Shown here: positions 5,955 to 12,181 of the stretch, in pieces
Position numbering within the stretch: position 1 is the first letter of the stretch
Layout: every line of letters starts with the position of its first letter
Assembly: GCA_024640665.1 (NCBI GenBank)
Contig: JAHEEO010000055.1
Coordinates: 2,400-14,580, forward strand
Length of the DNA: 12,181 bases
Direction: 5' to 3'
Origin: Rhodospirillales bacterium
GTDB taxonomy: Bacteria; Pseudomonadota; Gammaproteobacteria; Steroidobacterales; Rariloculaceae
Position numbers and translations under genes: made by a program
Notes under the pieces: model-generated
Databases searched by the model: none
What the model was told of the DNA's origin: nothing
The model's input: only the letters and a program-made list of their open reading frames with translations

Positions 5955-7421
5955 ATGAAGAAGCTAGCGCTGGCCGCAATATGCCTGACTTATCTGAGTA
6001 GCAACGCAATGGCGCAGGACGCTGCCACTACCATCGCGAATGCCCAAAGAGCGTTGGGCAACGTCAATGCCATTACTTACTCGGGATCGGCCCGGGACGT
6101 CGCATTTCAGCAATGCGGAGCAAACGCCACGGCGCTGCGCTGCCAAGGCACGCACAATCCGATGCGACCGATAACGAACTATGTTCGTGTCATCAATCTT
6201 CGAGCACCCGCGTCGCGCCATACCGGCAATACCATGAACTTTGGTGGCGGCGGTGGTTCCACGACGGTAGCTGCCGGCACGTTTTTCCAACAGGTCACGC
6301 CGCAACAGGCGAATGTATCGCAGCCCTGGGGTGGGTCGCTCGAGTTCTACATCACTCCGTGGGGGTTCTTGAAAGGCGCCGCCGAAAACAACGCAACGGT
6401 GAGCCGCAGAAGAGTCGACCGACAGAGCTATACCGTCTTGAGTTGGAGTCCAGCTGTCAAAGCGCCGTCTGGCGCAAGCTATGTGATAAACGGATACCTC
6501 AATGATGAGAATATTGTCGAGCGCGTTGAAACCTGGCTAGGCGAAAATATCATGGGTGACATGCACATTGTCGCCAGTTATCGCGGCTGGCGGGACTTCG
6601 ATGGCGCCATGGTGCCGACCGAAATCGTACAGACGCGCGGCGGCTGGCCATTCTTCGAAGTCGACGTGACAGCTGCCTCGGGGAATCCGCGGAACGTTGC
6701 CTCACTGGTGCCCGCGCCGGCTGCCGGTGGCGGCGGTCCTGGTGGTGGCGGACAACGCCCGCCGATGATGGTTACGTCGGAAAGACTCGGCGATGGCTTT
6801 TATCGGCTGACGACTGGTCCCGGCAGCTACGACTCGCTGATTATCGAGTTCCGAGACCACATCATGATGCTCGAGGCTGGCCAGAGTCAGGCACGTGCGC
6901 TGGCCTATGTCGAGGAAGCTAAAAAGCTTATCCCGAACAAGCCGATTCGTTACGTCATGAACACGCATCCGCATTCCGATCACACACCCGGGCTGCCGGT
7001 GCTCGTAGCTGAGGGCGCGACGATCATCACGCATGCTAACAATCGGGAATTTTTCGAGCGCGCGCTCAATACGCCACGAACGCTGCTCGACGATACGCTG
7101 GCCAGGAATCCAAGAAGGGCCAGGGTCGATGCGGTGGAAGACAAGCGTGTCTATTCTGACGGCACACGAACCGTCGAGTTCTATCATATCTACCCGGCGC
7201 CTCACTCGAACGGGCTGCTGGTCGCGTACATTCCGCGGGAAAAGGTACTTTTCCAGGGCGACTTCTCATTGCCTGCACCAGGGCAGCGGGGCAACGATCA
7301 CATCCAGGCAATCGTGCCGGCGCTCGTGAAGCTTGATCTCGACTTCGATCGCTACATTAATGTCCATACCAGCGCAGCTCCGCAGACGAAAGCGGAACTG
7401 TGGGCAGCGGCCGGGCGTTAG
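5955..7421 (+). CDS. Exported two-domain metallo-beta-lactamase-fold hydrolase
   Basis: A 488-residue protein with a Sec signal peptide (residues 1-20, ending NAMA-Q). Residues about 22-250 form an N-terminal domain seen in front of many secreted MBL proteins: it opens with ANAQRALGNVNAITYSGSA and ends with YRGWRDFDGAMVPTEIV. It looks like a LolA/lipoprotein-binding-like fold, but that is only a guess. A Gly-rich linker (257-267, GGGGPGGGG) joins it to the MBL domain (about 272-488). Ligands are H338-x-H340-x-D342-H343 (THPHSDH), H417 (PAPHSNG), D436 (QGDF) and H471 (NVHTS), a full set. GGGGGA (5945-5950) precedes the ATG at 5955, which also starts a proper signal peptide, so the upstream TTG at 5943 is rejected. 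The substrate is unknown. The MFS gene follows on the same strand after 203 bases. Confidence 0.85.
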   Translation: MKKLALAAICLTYLSSNAMAQDAATTIANAQRALGNVNAITYSGSARDVAFQQCGANATALRCQGTHNPMRPITNYVRVINLRAPASRHTGNTMNFGGGGGSTTVAAGTFFQQVTPQQANVSQPWGGSLEFYITPWGFLKGAAENNATVSRRRVDRQSYTVLSWSPAVKAPSGASYVINGYLNDENIVERVETWLGENIMGDMHIVASYRGWRDFDGAMVPTEIVQTRGGWPFFEVDVTAASGNPRNVASLVPAPAAGGGGPGGGGQRPPMMVTSERLGDGFYRLTTGPGSYDSLIIEFRDHIMMLEAGQSQARALAYVEEAKKLIPNKPIRYVMNTHPHSDHTPGLPVLVAEGATIITHANNREFFERALNTPRTLLDDTLARNPRRARVDAVEDKRVYSDGTRTVEFYHIYPAPHSNGLLVAYIPREKVLFQGDFSLPAPGQRGNDHIQAIVPALVKLDLDFDRYINVHTSAAPQTKAELWAAAGR

Positions 7422-7624
7422 AACGGAATGCGCAGTGGCCAGCGCGGCCAGTTCGCTGCTTATGAAGGCGGGCTGGTCGCGCTCACTGCATAAGGAGCGT
7501 CGCAGGCAGCATCTATCCGAATCGGGCGGAAGCTCCGGTGTTAAGGGAAAATGAGCGCATTAGCGCGGAAAAAAATGCTACGCTCTTGAACAATAACGCT
7601 AAAGCAGGTTTGGGGGACAATTCT

Positions 7625-9058
7625 GTGAATAACGATCCACGCGAAACTATCCTTAATTCACCAATGAGCCGCATGCAGATTATCGTGGTTGTCATCACGA
7701 TTGCATTAAACGCGCTCGACGGATTCGATGTGCTCTCGATCAGTCTGGCCGCCGGGTCCATCCGCGATGAATTGGGGATTGGTCCCTCATTGGTCGGGTT
7801 GCTGCTTTCCATGGAGCTGGTCGGTATGGCGATCGGCTCGATTTTCCTTGGACGTTATGCCGATATCTGGGGTCGGCGACCGATGATGCTGGCCTGCCTT
7901 GCGATGATGACGGCCGGCATGTTCATGGTAACGACGGAGACAGGCATCATGGCCAGTCTGCTGCACCCCGTGTTGATTTCGATTCCCTGGCTGTCGGATT
8001 GGCCAGTCGAGCTGGTTCATATTTCAATCTGGCGCATTATCACCGGGCTCGGCATTGGCGGCTTACTTGCATCGATCAATGCGGTCGTCGCCGAATACTC
8101 GAACTTGAACAAGAAGCATATGAATGTGTCGTTGATGTCTATCGGCTATCCGGTCGGTGCATTCACAGGTGGCTTCATCGCGGCATGGCTGTTGGCTGAC
8201 TACACCTGGAGATCGGTGTTCTTATTAGGCTTCGGCATGACGCTCGTCATGATTCCGATCGTCTATTTCTTCGTCCCTGAGACGGTTTCCTGGATGGTGC
8301 GAAATCCTAAGCCCGGGGCGTTAGAACGCGTGAATGCGAGCTTGAAAAAGATGGGGCACGCCGTGGTGACCGCGTTGCCGGACGTTACTGCAGAGCGCGC
8401 GCAAATGTCGCACGCCAGCATTTTCTCACCACAGCTGATCCGCACAACAGTAATTCTTACGGCAGCCTATTTCTTTCACATCATTACCTTCTACTTCATC
8501 CTGAAGTGGACCGGAGTGATTATGGAGGATCGCAGTTTCGATCCAACCCAAGCCGGCCAGGTGCTGAGTTGGATTAATGTCGGCGGCGCCACCGGTGGTG
8601 CGCTGCTCGGTGTGCTGACACTTAGTTACGATGTAAGACGTCTGACGATCGGCGCAATGATCATGTCGACAATCCTTGTTTCGATCTACGGCAGTGTCGG
8701 CAACGATTTGTTCCAGATGACACTGATCTGCATCGCCTGCGGATTCTTTATCAATGCAGCAATCAATGGCATGTATGCGATGTTCGCCCATGCTTATCCG
8801 ACGCAGGTGCGTGCGGCAGGAACCGGGTTCGCCATCGGCGTCGGTCGCGGTGGGTCGATACTGGCTCCGATTGCGGCCGGCTTCATGTTCGAAGGCGGAA
8901 TCGGTGTTCCAGTCGTGGCCGTGGTGCTGTCTTGCGGTTCGCTGCTCGCCGCAGGCGCGCTGTTGTTCCTCAAGCTCGATACGACACCACCAGAGGCTGT
9001 CGCAGCGGCACCGTCAGCAAAAGGCACGCCTGGGCGCCTGAGCGAGTCTGCTGCCTGA
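7625..9058 (+). CDS. MFS transporter, aromatic acid:H+ symporter (AAHS) type
   Basis: A 477-residue inner-membrane protein with about 12 hydrophobic segments. AAHS hallmarks are D32-G-F-D35 in the first membrane helix (ALDGFDVLSIS), the loop 2-3 motif GRYADIWGRRP (76-86), and RIITGLGIGGLLASINAVVAEYS in the fourth helix. PcaK, BenK and MhpT relatives import protonated aromatic or related organic acids with H+. The C-terminus after the last helix is a short Ala/Pro-rich tail. The start is taken as the GTG at 7625, because GGGGGA (7612-7617) lies 7 bases before it and the first helix begins soon after. The in-frame GTG at 7538 would add 29 polar residues and lacks a good ribosome binding site. 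Which acid is carried cannot be told, but the neighbouring hydrolases and hydroxy-acid oxidase suggest an organic-acid nutrient. Confidence 0.87.
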   Translation: MNNDPRETILNSPMSRMQIIVVVITIALNALDGFDVLSISLAAGSIRDELGIGPSLVGLLLSMELVGMAIGSIFLGRYADIWGRRPMMLACLAMMTAGMFMVTTETGIMASLLHPVLISIPWLSDWPVELVHISIWRIITGLGIGGLLASINAVVAEYSNLNKKHMNVSLMSIGYPVGAFTGGFIAAWLLADYTWRSVFLLGFGMTLVMIPIVYFFVPETVSWMVRNPKPGALERVNASLKKMGHAVVTALPDVTAERAQMSHASIFSPQLIRTTVILTAAYFFHIITFYFILKWTGVIMEDRSFDPTQAGQVLSWINVGGATGGALLGVLTLSYDVRRLTIGAMIMSTILVSIYGSVGNDLFQMTLICIACGFFINAAINGMYAMFAHAYPTQVRAAGTGFAIGVGRGGSILAPIAAGFMFEGGIGVPVVAVVLSCGSLLAAGALLFLKLDTTPPEAVAAAPSAKGTPGRLSESAA

Positions 9059-9072
9059 GGCGTTGAGAATCA

Positions 9073-9101
9073 TGGGCGGCGCGGCAGTGCTGCGCCGCCC
9101 A
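9073..9101 (+). terminator. Strong GC hairpin after the MFS gene
   Basis: TGGGCGGCGC (9073-9082) pairs perfectly with GCGCCGCCCA (9092-9101). Inside it a G-T wobble and two more pairs close the loop AGT, giving about 13 pairs in all. It begins 15 bases after the stop codon at 9058. No T-tract follows, so it may stabilise the 3' end or assist factor-dependent termination rather than act as a classic terminator. Confidence 0.55.
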
Positions 9102-9276
9102 GCAGAGTAGCGACACGTCGGTTACGTCGATCCGAGACTCGAAGCACTGTGGACGGCCGAGATGGCCATGCACAGCAATAGTGCCTTGCAGGTTACACGT
9201 CCACCTTAAACTCAGCGACTTAGTCACTATCCGGCCAATGTGACAATGCCGCCGTATGTACACTTGCGTATTGCCG

Positions 9277-9305
9277 TTATTAGCACCGAATGCTGTCATT
9301 AGAAT
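9277..9305 (+). promoter_or_regulatory. Candidate promoter for the Pro/Glu-rich gene
   Basis: TAGAAT (9300-9305) lies 17 bases after TTATTA (9277-9282). The -10 is good, the -35 is poor (3 of 6). The -10 ends 29 bases before the ATG at 9335. The preceding bases 9102-9276 show no gene I can support. Confidence 0.3.
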
Positions 9306-9334
9306 TCTGACCTAACTTCGAATTGCAGAGCAGC

Positions 9335-9700
9335 ATGGCGATTTCCGAACAATGTGATAACGACTACGACAATGCGTTTGTCGTCAGCATGAACGGCAAG
9401 TCGCACGCGCTCGAACCGCAGTACTGCAGGGTGGGGCCAATTAGTACGCAACGCATGATGCTCGCAAGTTGGTATTCACCGCTTTGCTCGCCCCGCAGCT
9501 ACGCTGTTCAGGCCGAATTGCTCAAAGCTGAGTGGCAACCTCCTACCGAAGTGCCGGAGCCTTCCGGCCCAGCGGAAATGCCCGAATCGGAACCTGAGCA
9601 GCCAATGCCGGCGCCAGACGAAGCGCCCGCCGAGCCTGAAGAAGTGCCTGCTGGGCCGCCGCCAGAAGTGCGTTCACCAAATCGTGGGGAGTTGAACTAG
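9335..9700 (+). CDS. Hypothetical protein with Pro/Glu-rich C-terminal tail
   Basis: A 121-residue protein that I do not recognise. Residues 1-66 look like a small ordered part with three Cys (C7, C31, C51) and aromatic residues. Residues 69-111 hold 16 Pro and 11 Glu out of 43, so the tail is acidic and extended. There is no signal peptide or membrane segment. Steady GC-rich codon choice and a plausible promoter support coding. The Shine-Dalgarno sequence is weak (GCAGAG just before the ATG), and a TTG at 9323 is a possible earlier start. The gene converges on the HPF-like gene, and its stop codon lies in the first copy of a 14-base tandem repeat. Confidence 0.5.
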   Translation: MAISEQCDNDYDNAFVVSMNGKSHALEPQYCRVGPISTQRMMLASWYSPLCSPRSYAVQAELLKAEWQPPTEVPEPSGPAEMPESEPEQPMPAPDEAPAEPEEVPAGPPPEVRSPNRGELN

Positions 9701-9724
9701 CCGACGATGTCTAGCCGACGATGT
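9697..9724. repeat. 14-base perfect tandem duplication at convergent stop codons
   Basis: CTAGCCGACGATGT occurs twice head to tail (9697-9710 and 9711-9724). The first copy contains the TAG stop of the plus-strand gene (9698-9700). The second copy begins with the minus-strand stop (CTA at 9711-9713). Removing one copy would make the two stop codons overlap within CTAG. Confidence 0.9.
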
Positions 9725-10277
9725 GATGTTTGCCTATCACATGAACGGTCGTAGCTTGAGGGCCGTGATCCCCAGGTTCCTCGCTGAATGTTACTTCGTG
9801 CCCGATGTCCAAGCTGTCGAAGTCTGTATTTAGCACGCTATTGCGGTGAAAATAGATCTCGCGCCCGTCCGGCGTCGCAATGAAACCATGGTCTTGATCT
9901 GCGTGCAGCGTCGCGATTCTGCCGTGTGGCGGTACTTCATGTGCCTTAACTTTGCCGCGTTGCACGCGGACGTGGTCTTGCACTTGACGCTGCACGGCTT
10001 TGAACGCGTCGCGTAGCGCAACATAGGCGTCTTCATGGGCGTGATCCTTTGCCGGGTCGCGACTCGCGATGACATTGCCGCCGGGCAGCCGGACATCCAC
10101 TTTTATCTGAAAGAGATTGCCCTGATGGTGATGTTTGTGGGGAGCGTCGACGGTGACATGACAGCTGACGATATGCTCGCCAAACTTCTCGAGTTTTTGT
10201 ACGCGCTCCCGGATTGCCGTTTCCATTGCTGCTGATGGATCCATGTTGTGAAAGCGGATATCTAATGGTATGTCCAT
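9711..10277 (-). CDS. HPF/RaiA-family ribosome-associated protein fused to a cold-shock domain
   Basis: A 188-residue cytoplasmic protein. Residues 1 to about 105 fit the hibernation-promoting factor / RaiA fold: it starts MDIPLDIRFHNMDPS, then has a helix RERVQKLEKFGEHIVSCHVTV, the FQIKVDVRLPGG strand and the DAYVALRDAFKAVQRQVQ helix. Residues about 117-182 form a cold-shock-type OB domain, GRIATLHADQDHGFIATPDGREIYFHRNSV, with HGFI and IYFHRNSV standing in for RNP1 and RNP2. Such fusions are known in proteobacteria and are thought to bind ribosomes or rRNA under stress. Residues 47-51 are His-rich (HKHHH). The ATG at 10277 is chosen because it begins the domain and a candidate promoter lies just upstream. 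The in-frame ATG at 10427 would put that promoter inside the gene and add 50 unrelated residues. Confidence 0.85.
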   Translation of the reverse strand: MDIPLDIRFHNMDPSAAMETAIRERVQKLEKFGEHIVSCHVTVDAPHKHHHQGNLFQIKVDVRLPGGNVIASRDPAKDHAHEDAYVALRDAFKAVQRQVQDHVRVQRGKVKAHEVPPHGRIATLHADQDHGFIATPDGREIYFHRNSVLNTDFDSLDIGHEVTFSEEPGDHGPQATTVHVIGKHHIVG

Positions 10278-10314
10278 AAACTCATTATCCGATGACTCTG
10301 GTTGTCGTGTTATT

Positions 10315-10342
10315 AGAATAACTCGCAATTTGTTGCGGTCAA
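10315..10342 (-). promoter_or_regulatory. Candidate sigma70 promoter for the HPF/cold-shock gene
   Basis: On the minus strand TTGACC (10337-10342) and TATTCT (10315-10320) are separated by 16 bases. The -10 ends about 37 bases before the ATG at 10277, leaving a leader of roughly 30 bases. Confidence 0.45.
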
Positions 10343-10426
10343 CCGAATGGCTGCGTAACTTCTTAGCGAAAAACGTGGCAGATTCGTTTAGCCTTTTGCA
10401 ATCAACGAATTTCAGGTACCCGCACA

Positions 10427-10597
10427 ATGAGCAAACAGGTACTTAATTGGCATCGCGTCGCTGACCTGGATGATCTGCCATCGGACCGAGTCAAGACAGT
10501 AATGGCAGGCGTCCACTCGATTAACGAGATTTTCAATTTAGCTATACACGCTGACGGTGATTGCTTCGTGCATGTCTTTCAGGCGCGCGTCATCTGA
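10427..10597 (+). pseudogene. Truncated N-terminus of a Rieske-type [2Fe-2S] protein
   Basis: A 56-codon frame. Its first half, WHRVADLDDLPSDRVKTVMAGVHSI, reads like the opening of a Rieske ferredoxin-like domain family, in which a DG-x-(F/Y) turn and the cluster motifs CPHxGG and CPWHG normally follow. Here the sequence departs after GVHSI, keeps only a loose HADGDCF, and stops at 10595-10597 before any cluster-binding motif. It therefore cannot bind a [2Fe-2S] centre and is best read as a gene fragment. The family call comes from memory of the conserved N-terminal pattern, not from a search. It could instead be an intact short protein of unknown role. The Shine-Dalgarno sequence is weak. 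It is divergent from the HPF-like gene and next to another broken gene. Confidence 0.45.
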
Positions 10598-10622
10598 GCG
10601 CATCGATGCAATTCGGCGGCAA

Positions 10623-11068
10623 TCAACCGGATGATCGGAACAGGTGCGGCTGCGCATGGCTCCCGCGGGTTGCCTGGCTCTTCTTTTGTCTGCCAGCGAT
10701 CGCTTGCTCCTGTTCAAAGTTGACTGCCCGGATTGGGAACGGAATGGTGATGCCTTCGTCTGCAAAGCGCTTGTGCAGTGCTTTGATGAACGCCGACTTT
10801 ACCGAGAAGCGGTTGAAGTACTCTTTGGCCCGCAGCATCACAGTGAAATCGACGCTCGATTCGCCGAAAGTGTGATACACGACGAAGGTCTCGTAATCGG
10901 GAACGCCCCATTTGTGTGTGTGCAAAATCTCACGTGCGACTTCCAGTGTGCCGCTTGCACCAAAATGATGCGTCCGGCGATGTAAACCACGGCCGATACA
11001 ACTGCAGACAAGACCAAAGAAGCGAGCCATGGCGGCGTAGAGGACGTGATCCAGTATATCTGCTCCAC
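10623..11068 (-). pseudogene. MscS-type mechanosensitive channel remnant with internal deletion and frame change
   Basis: The 5' end is well preserved. A GTG at 11068 with AAGGAG (11075-11080) 6 bases before it starts VEQIYWITSSTPPWLASLVL and one hydrophobic helix ending VVYIAGRIILV. In another frame the sequence resumes at about 10950 with TLEVAREILHTHKWGVPDYE, then VVYHTFGESSVDFTVMLRAK and ADEGITIPFPIRAVNF, a typical MscS C-terminal domain, ending at the TGA at 10623-10625. The other membrane helices, including the pore helix, and the middle beta-domain are missing. The junction lies at about 10947-10961. The original channel opened on osmotic downshock. This remnant has no pore and is very probably non-functional. 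Confidence 0.7.
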
Positions 11069-11337
11069 GCTGGACTCCTTCGTATGAGACGATACCCATC
11101 CAAGGTTGAAGCAAGATACGTTCCAGCGTGGTTCCCATAGTCGATCGGGCATCGCAACGATAGACCTGTGTACGTAACGGTCTGTGCTGATCGTCCGCTG
11201 CGGGCATTCTTGCCCCGCCGCACAGGTGAGTCGCTGACTATCCGTGAATCACATGCGGTTAAGCCAATGCGCTAGCCTATCGCAGTAGCGTGAGCGACAA
11301 TTTGGAACTCAAACAATATTCGTTGAGCGCACCACCG

Positions 11338-12181
11338 ATGAATAGGACCGAGAAAATCCTTGTCCTGCTGCTGAGCGGCGCGTTACCGGCTTGTGGTGGC
11401 GGCGGAGGTGGCGATGCTGCTGGCGTAGTATCACCACCGGTAACTCCCGCGGCTTTACAGCCAGAATACCAATTTACGGTAAGCGATGCCGGCAATCAGG
11501 CGCAATGGCTAAAGATCGAATCGACATTCGGTAACGCTCTCGCGCAAGAAGTAACAATAGACTTTCGAATTGAACCGTTCGTTGGGCGATTCAACTACGC
11601 TGAACAATCTACGCTTGTGCAAAGCGGCGCCGTAGCCGTGACGTCGACATTTGGGCCCATCGTCGTAGATATACAAGAACCGATTCTTCTTATCTCCGGT
11701 AGTCCTCCAGCCAATTTGCGGTTTGCCGCAGACATTACGCTCGAAGGGCACGTAGACATCAGCATTGCAAACGAGGTTGTGACCCTTGAGCGCTCCGGTC
11801 AAACGCCTGTAACTATGTCGTTCAGAGACTTCGAATCGCTTGTGAGCCAGCAAAGTTCTGCCCCGTTGTGGCTGCACCAATCTTCAATGGCATGGGCATC
11901 GCTTCACTTGCTGCACTCCTTGGTCACGTTAAACGCCAATGTGCTCGTCAACATCGATCGGGAATTGGAAGAAAACGGTGTGGTCGACGCCGCCTGCGAC
12001 GCGTTCGACGCGGCGCCGCCGGCCCCAGCGCTTGCGCAAGGCCTGTCGCGGCTGACCTGGTTGGGCAGCGAGCAATTTCGCACCGCGGATCGATTCGCGT
12101 GGGATTTTACGAGTTGCTGGCTCGACTCAGATCGCTCCCGTACAGCGATGTTCGACGGAACCGTAATACTCGACGGCTACT
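11338..12181 (+). CDS. Putative lipoprotein, 5' part only (runs off right edge)
   Basis: An open frame of 281 codons with no stop before the window end. The N-terminus MNRTEKILVLLLSGALPAC has a lipobox LPA-C19 followed by six Gly and a low-complexity spacer (about 20-42), a common lipoprotein layout. The mature part is rich in beta-type strands (for example VTIDFRIEPF and FGPIVVDIQEPILLI), and paired cysteines appear late (C229 and C267 by my count). I recognise no family. An outer-membrane or periplasmic anchoring role is inferred from the lipobox alone. The start is the ATG at 11338. An in-frame GTG at 11290 would break the signal peptide pattern. The Shine-Dalgarno sequence is weak. The 269 bases before it (11069-11337) contain no gene I can support, only an imperfect hairpin near 11200-11218. 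Confidence 0.65.
   Translation, partial: MNRTEKILVLLLSGALPACGGGGGGDAAGVVSPPVTPAALQPEYQFTVSDAGNQAQWLKIESTFGNALAQEVTIDFRIEPFVGRFNYAEQSTLVQSGAVAVTSTFGPIVVDIQEPILLISGSPPANLRFAADITLEGHVDISIANEVVTLERSGQTPVTMSFRDFESLVSQQSSAPLWLHQSSMAWASLHLLHSLVTLNANVLVNIDRELEENGVVDAACDAFDAAPPAPALAQGLSRLTWLGSEQFRTADRFAWDFTSCWLDSDRSRTAMFDGTVILDGY

Noticed and set aside
7422..7493. In-frame extension of 23 sense codons after the TAG of the second MBL gene, suggestive of readthrough or a lost C-terminus
   Set aside because: The ligand set and domain are complete before the stop, and 23 codons without a stop are expected by chance about one time in three. Nothing else supports readthrough.
7538..7624. Earlier GTG start adding 29 residues to the MFS transporter
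   Set aside because: The added residues are polar and unlike a family N-terminus, while the GTG at 7625 has GGGGGA at 7 bases.
10278..10427. Earlier ATG start adding 50 residues to the HPF/cold-shock protein
   Set aside because: The extra part has no HPF homology pattern and would contain the candidate promoter at 10315-10342.
10538..10765. Minus-strand open frame of 75 codons between the Rieske and channel remnants
   Set aside because: It overlaps both remnants in other frames and shows no recognisable sequence. The last 20 residues look protein-like, but that is not enough to call.
11200..11218. Hairpin GCGGGCA-TTCT-TGCCCCGC as a terminator
   Set aside because: It has a bulged C, no T-tract, and no gene clearly ending there.

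Overview
The window looks like a chromosomal stretch from a moderately GC-rich proteobacterium, most likely a gammaproteobacterium. The reasons are the many exported proteins with Sec, Tat or lipobox signals, GGGGGA-type ribosome binding sites, a ribosome hibernation factor fused to a cold-shock domain, and an AAHS-type aromatic-acid transporter. The species cannot be told from sequence reading alone. There are no rRNA or tRNA genes, insertion sequences or CRISPR arrays that I can see.

Layout. Bases 1-314 (minus) hold the start of an exported protein that leaves the window at the left edge. A divergent regulatory gap with a strong hairpin (315-579) leads to a small lipoprotein (580-921). Next is a Tat-type FMN-dependent alpha-hydroxy-acid oxidase (992-2173), then an M24 'pita-bread' protein with a histone-like lysine-rich tail (2250-3707), closed by a textbook rho-independent terminator. 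An exported metallo-beta-lactamase-fold hydrolase follows (3797-4651), convergent with an exported SMP-30/gluconolactonase-like beta-propeller (4668-5744, minus). A divergent gap with a canonical G-quadruplex motif separates the latter from a second, two-domain MBL-fold hydrolase (5955-7421), followed by an AAHS-family MFS transporter (7625-9058) with a 3' hairpin. After that come a small Pro/Glu-rich hypothetical gene (9335-9700) and a convergent HPF/RaiA plus cold-shock-domain gene (9711-10277, minus). A decayed patch contains a truncated Rieske-like N-terminus (10427-10597) and an MscS-type channel pseudogene with its middle deleted (10623-11068, minus). A lipoprotein gene (from 11338) runs off the right edge.

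How the genes may work together. The central block (oxidase, M24 enzyme, two secreted MBL hydrolases, secreted SMP-30-like lactonase, aromatic-acid symporter) reads like a catabolic neighbourhood for an organic-acid, ester or lactone substrate. In that view periplasmic hydrolases open or trim the substrate and the symporter imports the acid. This is inference from family membership and clustering. The terminator at 3722-3749 and the mixed strands argue against a single operon. I do not see a clear-cut new defence or mobile system. The most unusual points are the CxxCH motif in the lid-loop region of a Tat-type flavoenzyme, the histone-like tail on an M24 protein with an altered metal site, the G-quadruplex between divergent genes, and the two truncated genes side by side.
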